Positions 36,356 through 49,541 of a stretch of DNA of 64,000 bases are shown one piece after another. The notes beneath the pieces were generated by a model. It was not told the origin of the DNA. It saw only the letters and a program-made list of their open reading frames with translations, and ran no database searches. Origin of the DNA: Zhongshania sp. (GTDB lineage Bacteria; Pseudomonadota; Gammaproteobacteria; Pseudomonadales; Spongiibacteraceae); assembly GCF_029212375.1 (NCBI RefSeq), contig NZ_JARGNU010000015.1, forward strand, positions 1 to 64,000, read 5' to 3'. Numbering within the stretch: position 1 is the stretch's first letter; every line of letters starts with the position of its first letter. The translations under genes and the position numbers were made by a program.

Positions 36356-38185
36356 CTATTCTACAGTGACAGATTTTGCAAGGTTACGCGGCTGATCCAC
36401 ATCCGTACCTTTCAAAATAGCCACGTGGTAGGAAAGCAATTGCAGCGGAATAGTGTAGATAATCGGTGCTATTACGTCGCTTACGTGGGGCAGTTCAATG
36501 ATGTCCATGCCTTTGGCCGCTGTGAAGCCAGCGGCCTTGTCGCAGAATACAAAAAGCTGGCCGCCGCGCGCTTGAACTTCTTCGATATTAGATTTGAGTT
36601 TTTCTAAAAGCACGTCGTTGGGCGCAACGGCAATAACGGGCATATCGGCGTCGACCAAGGCCAGTGGGCCGTGCTTTAGTTCCCCTGCCGGATAACTTTC
36701 GGCGTGGATATACGATATTTCTTTTAGTTTTAATGCGCCTTCCATGGCCACTGGCCACTGTGCGCCACGGCCTAAGAAAAGCGCGTGGTGTTTGTCGGCA
36801 AAGGCATTGGACATTTGCTGAATACTGGAATTTAACGCCAGTGTTTCAGTTAATAAATCGGGGAGTTTATGCAGTGCGCTGACTATCTCGGTTTCTTCTT
36901 CTTCTGTCATATCGTGATGACGGCCAAGGGCAACCGTTAAAAATAGTAAGGCCACTAACTGGGTAGTAAAGGCTTTAGTAGAGGCGACGCCAATTTCTGG
37001 CCCCGCTTCCGTCATAAGATATAAATCAGATTCTCTAACCAGTGAACTCTGGGCCACATTGCATACGGTTAGTGATGCGCAGTAACCAAGCGTTTTCGCC
37101 AATCGCAAGGCCGCTAAGGTATCGGCTGTTTCGCCGGATTGAGAGATAGTGACTAACAGGGTGTTATCTTGCACTTTAAATTTTCGGTAGCGAAATTCAC
37201 TGGCTACCTCTACTCGGCAGGGTACCCCGGCCAGTCCTTCGATCCAGTATTTTGCAACCATGCCCGCGTGGTAGCTGGTGCCGCAGGCAACAATTTGTAT
37301 TGACGACACGGTTTTAAGTATTTCTTCAGCGCGGGCGCCCATGGCCTCAGCGAGAATTTTTTTGGCGCCCAATCTTCCAAGTAATGAGCGGCGGATAACA
37401 GCGGGCTGCTCATAAATTTCTTTGAGCATATAATGGCGGTATATGCCTTTATCGGTTGTTTCTGCAGCGGTATCTATCTGGGTAATATTTCGCGACACTA
37501 AATTAAAATCGCTGTCGCGGATAATATATTTGTCGGTGTATATTTCGGCAATATCGCCCTCTTCCAAATACACAAAGCGATCGGTAACTTGGCGCAGAGC
37601 GAGTTGATCTGATGCAATAAAGTTCTCGCCAATACCCATACCAATAACAAGCGGGCTGCCCTTGCGCGCGCAGAGTATCCGCTGAGGTTCCTTGGCATGA
37701 ATAACGGCTAAACCGTAGGCGCCGTCTAATTCGGGAATGGTGTCGCGCAGTGCTGTTAATAAGTCGCCACTTTGCTGGTAGTGGAAATGCATTAAATGCA
37801 CGATGGTTTCGGTGTCGGTTTGCGAGACAAAAACATAGCCGAGACTTTCTAAGCGTATGCGCAACTCGGCATGATTTTCAATAATGCCATTGTGAACCAA
37901 GGCGATATCACCCGAGTTGTGAGGGTGCGCGTTAACTTCTGAGGGTTGACCGTGGGTTGCCCAGCGGGTGTGGGCGATACCGATATGGCTAGACAGCGGG
38001 TTGTTATCCAGCTCCTCTGCAAGCTTTTGGACCTTACCCACTTCTTTGCGGGTATCTAGTTCGCCACTGGCGGTAATTACCGCCATACCTGCAGAGTCGT
38101 AACCACGGTATTCTAAACGCCGCAGGCCTTCGAGTAATATTCTGGGAACCTCACGTTGCGCGACCGCGCCTACAATGCCACACAT
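36356..38185 (-). CDS. glmS: Glutamine-fructose-6-phosphate aminotransferase
   Basis: 609 aa. [10 protein letters not shown] with the nucleophile Cys2 heads an N-terminal glutaminase domain (to about 240). Two SIS domains (about 285-600) carry [10 protein letters not shown] and the ending LAKSVTVE. The enzyme makes glucosamine-6-phosphate for peptidoglycan and LPS. It is 23 nt from glmU and probably transcribed with it. No ribozyme-like structure was noted in the short gap. Confidence 0.97.
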   Translation of the reverse strand: MCGIVGAVAQREVPRILLEGLRRLEYRGYDSAGMAVITASGELDTRKEVGKVQKLAEELDNNPLSSHIGIAHTRWATHGQPSEVNAHPHNSGDIALVHNGIIENHAELRIRLESLGYVFVSQTDTETIVHLMHFHYQQSGDLLTALRDTIPELDGAYGLAVIHAKEPQRILCARKGSPLVIGMGIGENFIASDQLALRQVTDRFVYLEEGDIAEIYTDKYIIRDSDFNLVSRNITQIDTAAETTDKGIYRHYMLKEIYEQPAVIRRSLLGRLGAKKILAEAMGARAEEILKTVSSIQIVACGTSYHAGMVAKYWIEGLAGVPCRVEVASEFRYRKFKVQDNTLLVTISQSGETADTLAALRLAKTLGYCASLTVCNVAQSSLVRESDLYLMTEAGPEIGVASTKAFTTQLVALLFLTVALGRHHDMTEEEETEIVSALHKLPDLLTETLALNSSIQQMSNAFADKHHALFLGRGAQWPVAMEGALKLKEISYIHAESYPAGELKHGPLALVDADMPVIAVAPNDVLLEKLKSNIEEVQARGGQLFVFCDKAAGFTAAKGMDIIELPHVSDVIAPIIYTIPLQLLSYHVAILKGTDVDQPRNLAKSVTVE

Positions 38186-38208
38186 AGTCTGGTTTCCTTA
38201 TTAATCAT

Positions 38209-39591
38209 TTAATCGCGAGCTAGTTTTTTGGGCCGTTGCCAACCGCTTATATTACGTTGTTTGCCCCGCGCCACCGCCAATTCACCCTCGGCAATATTGC
38301 CAGTGATTACTGAGCCTGCGCCAATGGTTGCCGCTTTGCCAACGGTGACCGGCGCTACCAACGCGGTATTGGAGCCTACAAATACGTCGTCTGCTAAGGT
38401 AGTTTTATACTTGTTTACGCCGTCGTAGTTACACGTAATGGTGCCGGCGCCAACGTTAACGTTGCATCCTATCTCGGCGTCGCCGATATAGCTTAGATGA
38501 CTAACCTTGCTGCCAATACCGATATTGGCTTTTTTGGTTTCAACAAAGTTTCCTATTTTTACATCGGCAGCTAATACGGTGCCGGGCCGCAAACGCGCAA
38601 AAGGGCCAATACTACAATCCTCGCCGACAACCGCGCCTTCGAGCACGGAGTTTGCTTTTATCTCAGCCTTGCTGGCGATGTTTGAGTTAGTGATATGGCA
38701 GTTAGGGCCAATACGCACACCGTCGCCAATAATGACCTCTCCCTCAAATACGCAGTTAATATCAATGAATACGTCGCTACCAGTGATTAAGCTACCTCGC
38801 ACATCTATACGGCTCGCATCGGCTAAGCTCGCGCCCGCTAACATAAGCTGTTCGGCATAGCGCCGCTGATAGAAGCGTTCTAGCTGCTCTAGCTGTAAAC
38901 GGGTATTTGCGCCTTGAACTTCCATTGGTTCATCGGCCTTAGCCACATTTATTGCGATACCGTCGTTAACCGCCATGGCAATAATATCGGTGAGATAGTA
39001 TTCGCCTTGGACGTTGTTGGCGCTGAGCGCGGGTAGCCACCGTTTTAGCGCCGTCGCTGAGACACACATAATGCCGGTATTTACTTCATTGATTTTAAGT
39101 TGCTCTACGCTGGCCTCTTTATGTTCGACGATTGCAACAACGCGATTGTCGCTATTGCGAACAATACGACCGTAGCCGGCGGGATTCGCTAATTCAACGG
39201 TGAGCAAGGCGAGCTGCTCTGCAGCGGCCTTTTCAGTATTGATAGTGATTAGCTGCATTAGTGTTTCGGCCGTAATCAAGGGCACATCACCATAGAGAAT
39301 CAGCACCTGAGCTTGATCACTAATCGCGGGCAGGGCTTGCGCAACAGCGTGGCCTGTCCCTTTTTGCTCACTTTGCAGCGCCCATTGAATAGCTGTATCA
39401 GCAATAGTTTGCTTAACTTGCTCTGCGCCATGCCCTATTACGACATGTGTCTTATTGCTGGCAATGGCCTTTGCGAGGTCGAGCACGTGGCCCAGCATGC
39501 TTTTACCGGCGATGGGATGGAGTACTTTGGGGAGTGCTGAGCGCATTCGGCTACCCTGTCCGGCTGCCAATACCACCACTTCTAATGTCAT
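38209..39591 (-). CDS. glmU: GlmU bifunctional UDP-GlcNAc pyrophosphorylase/GlcN-1-P acetyltransferase
   Basis: 460 aa. The N-terminal uridyltransferase domain opens with VVVLAAGQGSRMRSALPKVLHPIAGKSM. The left-handed beta-helix acetyltransferase domain shows hexapeptide repeats (IGDGVRIGPNCHI; GDAEIGCNVNVGAGTITCNYDGVNK). The product, UDP-GlcNAc, feeds peptidoglycan and LPS. It keeps the classical atpC-glmU-glmS order, with a terminator separating it from atpC. Confidence 0.97.
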   Translation of the reverse strand: MTLEVVVLAAGQGSRMRSALPKVLHPIAGKSMLGHVLDLAKAIASNKTHVVIGHGAEQVKQTIADTAIQWALQSEQKGTGHAVAQALPAISDQAQVLILYGDVPLITAETLMQLITINTEKAAAEQLALLTVELANPAGYGRIVRNSDNRVVAIVEHKEASVEQLKINEVNTGIMCVSATALKRWLPALSANNVQGEYYLTDIIAMAVNDGIAINVAKADEPMEVQGANTRLQLEQLERFYQRRYAEQLMLAGASLADASRIDVRGSLITGSDVFIDINCVFEGEVIIGDGVRIGPNCHITNSNIASKAEIKANSVLEGAVVGEDCSIGPFARLRPGTVLAADVKIGNFVETKKANIGIGSKVSHLSYIGDAEIGCNVNVGAGTITCNYDGVNKYKTTLADDVFVGSNTALVAPVTVGKAATIGAGSVITGNIAEGELAVARGKQRNISGWQRPKKLARD

Positions 39592-39670
39592 TGTTATGCC
39601 CTTATCCCAGCGCGAATTTTGTTCGTAAAACTTACATACTTGATTGTAGCGGGAAATAGTAACGGATACG

Positions 39671-39697
39671 AAAAAGGGCGGCCAGAGCCGCCCTTTT
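39671..39697 (-). terminator. Rho-independent terminator of the atp operon
   Basis: On the minus strand AAAAGGGCGGC pairs with GCCGCCCTTTT around a 4-nt loop and is followed by T, about 20 nt after the atpC stop. A second small stem AATACAGC/GCTGTATT (39701-39719) overlaps the atpC stop. Confidence 0.9.
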
Positions 39698-39717
39698 CTT
39701 AATACAGCAGAGCTGTA

Positions 39718-40143
39718 TTATTTACTCAGAGATTTCCGAATTTGTTGCAGTGTCCGGAGCTGAGCGGTAGCTGCTGCTAACTGCGCGGCTGCGCGTGAGT
39801 AGTCGATATCACCACTCTGATTTAGCATCGCTTGTTGAGCGTGTTTCTGTGCTTCCAGCGCTGCAGCCTCATCGAGATCGCCAGCGCGAATCGCGGTGTC
39901 GGCCAGAATACTTACCACATTGGGCTGTACTTCTAGATAACCACCAGAAACATAAAAAATCTGCTCTTCGCCGTTGTCCAGCACAATACGTACCGGGCCG
40001 GGCTCTAGCGCTGTTAGCAACGGCGCGTGACCATAGGTCACACCCAAGTCACCCTGAGTACCGTTTGCAACAATCAGCTTAGCGCGACCAGAAAACAACT
40101 CTGCTTCTGCACTAACGATGTCACAATGAATAGTCATAGCCAT
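39718..40143 (-). CDS. atpC: ATP synthase epsilon subunit
   Basis: 141 aa, the inhibitor and coupling subunit of F1. An N-terminal beta-sandwich ([31 protein letters not shown]) is followed by a C-terminal helical hairpin. It is the last gene of the atpIBEFHAGDC operon, 38 nt after atpD. Confidence 0.97.
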   Translation of the reverse strand: MAMTIHCDIVSAEAELFSGRAKLIVANGTQGDLGVTYGHAPLLTALEPGPVRIVLDNGEEQIFYVSGGYLEVQPNVVSILADTAIRAGDLDEAAALEAQKHAQQAMLNQSGDIDYSRAAAQLAAATAQLRTLQQIRKSLSK

Positions 40144-40181
40144 ATTTTAGCCTCTCAGGCGTACAGCTCGCTTACGCGAGC

Positions 40182-41600
<1,419 letters not shown>

Positions 41601-41636
41601 TTAAATAATCAAATTCTGTTTCAGTGGTGAAAAATC

Positions 41637-42503
41637 TTACGACGCTACCGCCGCTGCACCACTCACGATTTCTGACAGTTCTTGGGTAATTGCTGCCTGA
41701 CGTGCTTTGTTATAAACCAGCTGCAGACCGTCGATAATATCGCCGGCATTGTCAGTCGCGTTCTTCATCGCGATCATTCTTGCAGCTTGCTCACAGGCAC
41801 CGTTCTCAACCACTGTTTGGTAAACCTGTGACTCAACGTAGCGAGTCAGTAAGCCTTCCAGTAATTCTTCAGGGCTGGGCTCGTAAATATAATCCCAATG
41901 ATGCTTTAAACTGTCGTCTTGCTCTGCTTCCAGAGGCAGTAACTGGCTTACAAATGGGCTCTGAGTCATGGTATTCACAAACTCATTACCAACCAGATAC
42001 AGGCGGTCGATATTGCCTTCGCCGTAAGCGTCGAGCATAACCTTTACACTGCCAATCAAATCAGCAACGCTGGGCGCTTCGCCCATGTCTTTAGCCGCTG
42101 CAACCACGTTGCCGCCGTAGCTCTTGAAAAATGCGCCGGCCTTGCTGCCGATTAAGCACAAATCAATTTCTACGTTCTTGTCAGACCAGCCTTTCATCGC
42201 CTTGATAGCTTTTTTGAACACATTGGTGTTCAAGCCGCCGCACAGACCGCGGTCTGTAGAAACAATGACGAAACCGACGCGTTTAACTTCCCGCTCAGTC
42301 ATATACTGATGACGGTACTCTGGATTTGCATTGGCGATATGGCCCACCACCGCGCGCATGCGCCGTGCGTAGGGTTTACCCACTTCCATGCGATCTTGAG
42401 CTCTACGCATTTTACTCGCCGCAACCATTTCCATGGCGCTAGTGATTTTTTGCGTGCTCTTGATGCTGGATATCTGGGTGCGTATCTCTTTTGCACCTGC
42501 CAT
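41637..42503 (-). CDS. atpG: ATP synthase gamma subunit
   Basis: 288 aa. This is the central stalk, with the N-terminal helix [36 protein letters not shown] and the C-terminal helix [19 protein letters not shown], both highly conserved. It rotates inside alpha3beta3. It lies between atpA and atpD with usual spacing. Confidence 0.97.
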   Translation of the reverse strand: MAGAKEIRTQISSIKSTQKITSAMEMVAASKMRRAQDRMEVGKPYARRMRAVVGHIANANPEYRHQYMTEREVKRVGFVIVSTDRGLCGGLNTNVFKKAIKAMKGWSDKNVEIDLCLIGSKAGAFFKSYGGNVVAAAKDMGEAPSVADLIGSVKVMLDAYGEGNIDRLYLVGNEFVNTMTQSPFVSQLLPLEAEQDDSLKHHWDYIYEPSPEELLEGLLTRYVESQVYQTVVENGACEQAARMIAMKNATDNAGDIIDGLQLVYNKARQAAITQELSEIVSGAAAVAS

Positions 42504-42554
42504 GATTCAACAATCCTCAAGCAGAAAAGCTGCGCGATAGCGCAGCTTAACGTC

Positions 42555-44099
42555 TTACCAAGTCTGAGTTGCCTTGAACTTTTCAACGAGTTCTTTGAAC
42601 TTGCCTTCGAGTTCTGCGTTCCAGTTACCGCTGTCGTTGATTTCTTTCATTACGCCAGCGTATTCACTGTTGGCGAAAGACAGAATTGCAGATTCAAAAT
42701 CAAGAATCTTGGCAACTTCAACGTTTTTCAGGTGACCTTCGTTAGCGCAGTACAAAGATAGACCCATGTCAGCAATACTGAGCGGGCTGTACTGTTTCTG
42801 CTTCATCAGTTCGGTAACGCGCTCACCTTGTGAAAGCTGAGCTTTAGTCGCTTCATCAAGGTCAGAAGCGAACTGCGAGAACGCCGCCAATTCACGGTAC
42901 TGAGCCAGCGCGGTACGAATACCACCAGACAATTTCTTGATGATCTTGGTCTGCGCTGCACCACCAACCCGCGATACCGAAATACCGGCGTTCATCGCTG
43001 GGCGAATACCTGAGTTGAACATATCTGTTTCAACAAAGATCTGACCGTCGGTGATGGAGATAACGTTGGTCGGTACGAAAGCCGATACGTCACCTGCTTG
43101 GGTTTCGATAACAGGCAGAGCTGTTAATGAACCTGTTTTACCTTTCACTTCACCGTTGGTGAATTTCTCTACGTAATCTTCTGAAACGCGGGCTGCGCGC
43201 TCAAGTAGACGAGAGTGGAGGTAGAATACATCGCCGGGGTAAGCTTCACGACCCGGTGGACGACGCAGTAACAGGGAGATTTGACGGTAGGCCCAAGCCT
43301 GCTTAGTCAAATCATCATAAATGATCAATGCATCTTCGCCGCGATCACGGTAGTACTCACCAATAGTACAGCCAGTGAAAGGCGCAATGAACTGCATAGA
43401 TGCTGGATCAGAAGCCGTCGCCGCAACTACCACAGTGTGGTCCATTGCGCCGTGCTCTTCTAATTTACGCACAACGGCGGCAATAGAAGAGGCTTTCTGA
43501 CCGATTGCTACGTACACACACTTAATACCAGAAGATTTCTGGTTAATGATGGCGTCGATAGCAATTGCAGTTTTACCGATTTGACGGTCACCGATAATCA
43601 GTTCGCGTTGACCGCGACCGATTGGCACCATGGCATCAACGGCTTTAAGGCCGATCTGCACGGGCTGGTCTACCGACTTACGCCAAATTACACCGGGCGC
43701 AACTTTTTCAATTGCATCGGTTAATTTTGCGTTGATGGGGCCTTTACCGTCGATAGGGTTACCCAGTGCATCTACAACGCGACCAAGCAATTCCGGACCA
43801 ACCGGTACTTCTAATATACGACCAGTACACTTACAGGTCTGGCCTTCGGCGATACCAAGGTAATCACCTAAAACCACGGCGCCGACCGAATCGCGCTCAA
43901 GGTTAAGTGCCATACCAAAACGGCCACCTTCAAACTCGATCATTTCGCCGTACATCACATCGGTTAAACCGTGGATGCGTACGATACCGTCAGATACCGA
44001 TACTACCGTGCCCTCGTTTTGGGCTTGGGCAGACACATCTAAATTTTCGATGCGCTGTTTGATAATATCGCTAATCTCGGATGGATTCAGTTGCTGCAT
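42555..44099 (-). CDS. atpA: ATP synthase alpha subunit
   Basis: 514 aa. The non-catalytic F1 subunit has Walker [10 protein letters not shown] near residues 169-177, [12 protein letters not shown] and the [13 protein letters not shown] region. Length and motifs are standard. Confidence 0.98.
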   Translation of the reverse strand: MQQLNPSEISDIIKQRIENLDVSAQAQNEGTVVSVSDGIVRIHGLTDVMYGEMIEFEGGRFGMALNLERDSVGAVVLGDYLGIAEGQTCKCTGRILEVPVGPELLGRVVDALGNPIDGKGPINAKLTDAIEKVAPGVIWRKSVDQPVQIGLKAVDAMVPIGRGQRELIIGDRQIGKTAIAIDAIINQKSSGIKCVYVAIGQKASSIAAVVRKLEEHGAMDHTVVVAATASDPASMQFIAPFTGCTIGEYYRDRGEDALIIYDDLTKQAWAYRQISLLLRRPPGREAYPGDVFYLHSRLLERAARVSEDYVEKFTNGEVKGKTGSLTALPVIETQAGDVSAFVPTNVISITDGQIFVETDMFNSGIRPAMNAGISVSRVGGAAQTKIIKKLSGGIRTALAQYRELAAFSQFASDLDEATKAQLSQGERVTELMKQKQYSPLSIADMGLSLYCANEGHLKNVEVAKILDFESAILSFANSEYAGVMKEINDSGNWNAELEGKFKELVEKFKATQTW

Positions 44100-44130
44100 G
44101 CTCTGTTCCTCAATCCTATTCTTTAAACGC

Positions 44131-44673
44131 TCAGGAATTTAATGCTTCAGCGAGTTTCGCTAAGCGACCGCGCACCGAGCCATCTATCACCAAGTCACCT
44201 GCTCTAATCACCACGCCACCGATTAACTTGGCATCTACATGGGAGTGAACATTCACTTGGCGAGCCAATTTCTTAATCAAAACTTCGGCAAGACGCTGCT
44301 CAGAGGCTGTGTCCAAGGCAAACGCGGAGGTAATTTCGACATCCACGGTTTTTTCTTGAATCGCCTTCAGCGCTTCAAACAATTCGCTGATTGTTGGAAG
44401 CAAGCTCAGTCGCTTGTTCTCTGCGAGTATCTTGATGAAATTTTCGCCGCCAGCATTAAAGGTATCGGCGCAAATATCAATAAATGCCTGCGCCTGCTGA
44501 GCGGTTGTCAATGCAGGGGAGCTCAATACGTTCTGAACACCCGCCTGCTGAGCAACTGCTGCTGCGGTATTCAGCATTTTTGACCATTCGGCCAATGCTG
44601 AAGATGCCAAAGCATGCTCGAAAGCTGCCTTGGCATAGGGTCTTGCTGTTGTGCTTAATTCCGCCATGATCAA
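44131..44673 (-). CDS. atpH: ATP synthase delta subunit
   Basis: 180 aa, the peripheral-stalk subunit joining b to the top of F1. Its N-terminal helical domain begins [16 protein letters not shown] and its C-terminal part includes [23 protein letters not shown], the family signature. The start may be internal (MAELSTT, 2 codons in). Confidence 0.96.
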   Translation of the reverse strand: MIMAELSTTARPYAKAAFEHALASSALAEWSKMLNTAAAVAQQAGVQNVLSSPALTTAQQAQAFIDICADTFNAGGENFIKILAENKRLSLLPTISELFEALKAIQEKTVDVEITSAFALDTASEQRLAEVLIKKLARQVNVHSHVDAKLIGGVVIRAGDLVIDGSVRGRLAKLAEALNS

Positions 44674-44679
44674 CTCCGC

Positions 44680-45150
44680 TTACAGGCTTGCTGCCAGCTT
44701 GTCGACCATGTCTTTATGAACAGACTCATCGATAGATGCTTCCAGCACTTTGCTCGCGCCAACCAAGGCCAGTTTTGCAACTTGTGAACGCAGCTGTTCT
44801 TTAGCGCGGTTTACATCTTGCTCAATCTGGGCTTCGGCGGCGGCTTTCAGGCGTTCGCCTTCAGCACGTGCCACGTCTTTAGCTTCTTCAACGATTTGGC
44901 TAGCGCGCTTGTTAGCAGCATCAATAATAGTTGCTGCTTCGCCCTTCGCTTCGCGCAGTTGCTTGGCGGCTTTCTCTTGAGCTAACTCAAGATCACGGCC
45001 AGCGCGGTCTGCGGCATCCAAACCATCAGCGATTTGCTTTTCACGCTCGTCCATCGCTTTGCGAATAGCACTCCACACAAATGCGTGGCAGAACCATACA
45101 AAGAACAGAAAGCTGATCGATTGTCCAATCAGTGTGAGATTAATATTCAC
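44680..45150 (-). CDS. atpF: ATP synthase b subunit
   Basis: 156 aa. One N-terminal membrane helix (about 5-25) and a long charged helix forming the peripheral stalk. The start [20 protein letters not shown] is typical. It is 6 nt from atpH. Confidence 0.96.
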   Translation of the reverse strand: MNINLTLIGQSISFLFFVWFCHAFVWSAIRKAMDEREKQIADGLDAADRAGRDLELAQEKAAKQLREAKGEAATIIDAANKRASQIVEEAKDVARAEGERLKAAAEAQIEQDVNRAKEQLRSQVAKLALVGASKVLEASIDESVHKDMVDKLAASL

Positions 45151-45203
45151 GCCGATACCTCTGCTGTATGAATTTGCTGTCTATGTTTTGTCGTAGCGAG
45201 CAA

Positions 45204-45470
<267 letters not shown>

Positions 45471-45486
45471 TTAATAAAAATGGTAA

Positions 45487-46443
<957 letters not shown>

Positions 46444-46455
46444 TTAAGCGTTGAG

Positions 46456-46881
46456 CTAATTTGACGCTTTTTTGTTTACCACGGTGAAGTGGGCAAGTAT
46501 TACAGCGTTCAGCAGCATAACGATCAGATATGCCAGAAATAAGACAAACACCTGCAAAGGCTTTACAACGGCAAATGTCGTGGCAAATAAACCCAGTGTT
46601 GCAATAAATTTCCCCGATTCACCACGGTAAAATGACTGAGTCACCTCACGTGCGTAAGCCGCACCTGTGTATCGAAATATTTGGCGCGCAAAATACGCAT
46701 TGGGTATTACGGAAATCATTCCCCCGATTACGATGGAATAGGCCACAACCACATCCAAGGGGATTGCTATAACACTGGCCAATAGCACCACTGCAAATTG
46801 CAAACCATACATTTTCATCACCGGCGGCCTAGCTATTTGATGAGCAGTGCGCGGGATTTTCCGCTGTCTTTCTGCTTTCAT
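46456..46881 (-). CDS. atpI: ATP synthase protein I
   Basis: About 141 aa, with four membrane helices after a basic N-terminus (MKAERQRKIPRTAH). It assists assembly of the c-ring or Mg2+ supply. The frame opens at 46977, but ATG 46881 with GGAAG 6 nt upstream is the better start. It heads the atp operon. Confidence 0.86.
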   Translation of the reverse strand: MKAERQRKIPRTAHQIARPPVMKMYGLQFAVVLLASVIAIPLDVVVAYSIVIGGMISVIPNAYFARQIFRYTGAAYAREVTQSFYRGESGKFIATLGLFATTFAVVKPLQVFVLFLAYLIVMLLNAVILAHFTVVNKKASN

Positions 46882-47125
46882 ATTGCTTCCGCTGTTGCCG
46901 AAAATGGCTAATTTTATGCCTGTACTGCTTGTCCAAAAAGCGGGGCGAATTATATGGGCTATATGGTTAATGTTCAACCGATTTCAGTACTTATGGTACT
47001 AAAGTCATATATTCACGAAATCTATTTTAACTACTAAAATCAAGAATTTATCTTTTAAGTCCACCATCACGCTCAATAAATACACTACATAATGTAGGGC
47101 TTTATACACATAAACACAAAATACG

Positions 47126-48061
47126 CTATTTAATGTGATTTAAAATGCCGTCTAGCTCATCTAGGCTGCTGTATTTAATACTTACCGTGCCGCGACCTTT
47201 GGCACTGTGAGCAATCGCCACGGGTGAACCGAGCCGCTCCGACAGACTTTCTTGCAATTGCTTAATATCGGGGTCGAGTGATTTTTGGGGCTTGAAGCTC
47301 TGCTTTTCGTCAACCATACGACGAACTAGCGCTTCGGTTTGCCTAACAGACAAACCTTTGCTTACTACCATCGACGCCGCGCCAGACTGCTCTTCTTGAG
47401 GCAAGCCCAATAGCGCGCGACCATGACCCATTTCAATGTCACCGTTTTCGAGCAGGGTTTGCACTTCCTCTCGCAAACCAGTGAGGCGCAATAAATTAGT
47501 GATTGTGGTGCGGGATTTGCCCACTAATTGTGCAATTTCAGCGTGGGTTAATTCAAATTCCTTTTGCAAACGGACCATGGCTAAGGCTTCTTCCATGGGG
47601 TTGAGGTCTTCGCGCTGCAAATTTTCGATTAGCGCCATCGCGGCAGCGGCTTCGTCGGGCACATCGCGAATTAAGGCGGGTACCGAATCCAGCCCAGCTA
47701 ATTGGCAGGCGCGCCAACGCCGTTCACCGGCGATTATTTCGTAGCGACCGCCATCGATTGGCCGCACTACGATCGGCTGCATAATACCTTGTGAACGAAT
47801 GGAGTTCGCGAGCTCTTCTAAGGCTTCTGGCTGCATATCGCGACGCGGCTGATAGCGACCGCGTTGCATAAATTCAACTGGCAAATTACGCAGCGTACCA
47901 TCTGGTGTCGCCACGTTAGACACCGTCGATGGCGGCGCTGCGAACTCATCTTCAGCTCCGGCGGGGCTTGGCGCATTATCTGGCGTTGCTATTGCGACTG
48001 GCGTTGACGCCGCGCCCAACAAGGCGTCCAAGCCACGACCTAAACCTCTTTTTTTAACCAT
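47126..48061 (-). CDS. parB: Chromosome-partitioning protein ParB
   Basis: About 311 aa. N-terminal box MVKKRGLGRGLDALLG. The ParB/Srx-like CTPase domain has RYQPRRDM and IIAGERRWRACQLAG. An HTH (LTHAEIAQLVGKSRTTITNLLRL) and a C-terminal dimerisation domain ending LDGILNHIK follow. It spreads from parS and works with ParA. ATG 48061 lies within the last codons of parA (8-nt overlap). No parS palindrome was noticed by eye in the window. Confidence 0.96.
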   Translation of the reverse strand: MVKKRGLGRGLDALLGAASTPVAIATPDNAPSPAGAEDEFAAPPSTVSNVATPDGTLRNLPVEFMQRGRYQPRRDMQPEALEELANSIRSQGIMQPIVVRPIDGGRYEIIAGERRWRACQLAGLDSVPALIRDVPDEAAAAMALIENLQREDLNPMEEALAMVRLQKEFELTHAEIAQLVGKSRTTITNLLRLTGLREEVQTLLENGDIEMGHGRALLGLPQEEQSGAASMVVSKGLSVRQTEALVRRMVDEKQSFKPQKSLDPDIKQLQESLSERLGSPVAIAHSAKGRGTVSIKYSSLDELDGILNHIK

Positions 48062-48875
48062 GAATTTGCCCAAGCTGTTCGTCTTCTTTTACGTCACCGT
48101 GGGAGTCTGTTTTCCCCGCGCGGCGCAACATTTCGCCGGCTAAGGCCAAGTACGCCAACGAGCCTTTTGACTGCTTATCGTAAAACAATATTGGCAGGCC
48201 ATGACTCGGCGCTTCCGCGAGACGGACATTGCGAGGAATAACAGTGCTGTATAATTTTTCGCCAAAATGCCGACGCAGCTCGTCAGTCACTTGGTTTGTT
48301 AAGCTATTGCGACCATCAAACATGGTACGCAAAATACCTTCAATTTCTAATTTGGGGTTTATTAGCTGCTTGACCCTGTTGATTGTATTAATCAAGGCGC
48401 TTAAGCCTTCCAGTGCATAGTATTCGCACTGCATGGGAATAATTACTGCGCCGGAACCAGCCAAGGCATTGATTGTTAACATGTTTAGCGATGGCGGGCA
48501 GTCAATTAGGATATAGTCGTAATCACCTAATATTGGGGCTAAGGCTTCGCGGAGACGAAATTCTCGACCAATCTCATTGAGTAATTCGACTTCTGCCGCG
48601 GTTAGGTCTTGGTTGGCCGGTAGAACCATAAACCCGCATTCTGGTGCCACCACTACGGTGTCTGCCACACTGCGGCCCGCGACCAACACATCGTAAACTG
48701 AGTATTCCAAACTGGCTTTATCTATTCCGCAACCCATGGTGGCATTGCCCTGAGGGTCGAGATCGATCAGTAGGATTTTACGTTTGGTTGCCGCCAGGGA
48801 CGCGGCCAGATTCACGCTGGTCGTGGTTTTGCCCACGCCACCTTTCTGGTTGGTGACTGCATATACCTTGGCCAC
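48054..48875 (-). CDS. parA: Chromosome-partitioning ATPase ParA (Soj)
   Basis: 273 aa. Deviant Walker A KGGVGKTTTSVNLAASLA (about 11-28), ILIDCPPSLNML and QCEYYALEGLSALINT, as in chromosomal Soj. It drives origin segregation with ParB. It is followed by parB and preceded by rsmG, the conserved mnmG-rsmG-parA-parB order. Confidence 0.97.
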   Translation of the reverse strand: MAKVYAVTNQKGGVGKTTTSVNLAASLAATKRKILLIDLDPQGNATMGCGIDKASLEYSVYDVLVAGRSVADTVVVAPECGFMVLPANQDLTAAEVELLNEIGREFRLREALAPILGDYDYILIDCPPSLNMLTINALAGSGAVIIPMQCEYYALEGLSALINTINRVKQLINPKLEIEGILRTMFDGRNSLTNQVTDELRRHFGEKLYSTVIPRNVRLAEAPSHGLPILFYDKQSKGSLAYLALAGEMLRRAGKTDSHGDVKEDEQLGQIHG

Positions 48876-48914
48876 GAAATTTCCCTGTCAATTGCGCTAT
48901 ATGGTGTTGGCCGA

Positions 48915-49541
48915 TTAGTGACGGCTAAGAACCAGTAAATGTCTGGCTTCATCCACGGCGGGCACAGACAAAACGTGCGAATGCTCGACGATAAAGTGTT
49001 TTGGAAGCTGACTCAACTCCCCTTCTGGAAAAACGCCTTTCATGGCGTACAGTTTGCCCTCTGGACTAAGCAAGCTTTGGCAACCGTTTACCATGTCGAG
49101 CAGTGAGGCAAACGCCCGCGACAAAATCCCATCGAATAACACATCGCTTTGAAATTGCTCAACCCGCGCGGTGTGGACGCTTATATTCGTTAATTTAAGC
49201 TGCATTTGCGCTTCAATCAAAAACCGCGTTTTTTTGCCATTACTGTCGAGTAAGCCAAATTGCTTGTCGGGGAAAAGAATGGCTAAGGGAATGCCAGGCA
49301 AACCTGCGCCGGTACCCACATCCAGACACCGCTTGGCGCTAATATACGGGGCAATGCTCAAACTGTCCAAAATATGGCGCGTAATCATCGCCTCTGGATC
49401 GCGAATGGCCGTTAAATTATAGGCCTTGTTCCATTTATAAAGCAGGGCGACATACTTCAGCAGTAAATCGCTTTGGGCCTCGCTAACATTCAGTCCCAAA
49501 GCACTAATCCCTTCAGTAAGGGTCTTTTTTAACACATCCAC
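48915..49541 (-). CDS. rsmG: 16S rRNA (guanine-527-N7)-methyltransferase RsmG
   Basis: 208 aa. SAM-binding fold with CLDVGTGAGLPGIPLAILFP (about 92-111) and the KWNKAYNLTAIRDPEAMITRHILDSL signature. It methylates G527 in 16S rRNA. Its ATG directly abuts the mnmG stop (49541/49542), so it is cotranscribed with mnmG. Confidence 0.96.
   Translation of the reverse strand: MDVLKKTLTEGISALGLNVSEAQSDLLLKYVALLYKWNKAYNLTAIRDPEAMITRHILDSLSIAPYISAKRCLDVGTGAGLPGIPLAILFPDKQFGLLDSNGKKTRFLIEAQMQLKLTNISVHTARVEQFQSDVLFDGILSRAFASLLDMVNGCQSLLSPEGKLYAMKGVFPEGELSQLPKHFIVEHSHVLSVPAVDEARHLLVLSRH

Noticed and set aside
46978-48900. A parS site near parAB
   Set aside because: Looked for a TGTTTCACGTGAAACA-like 16-mer by eye and found none; the site may lie outside the window.
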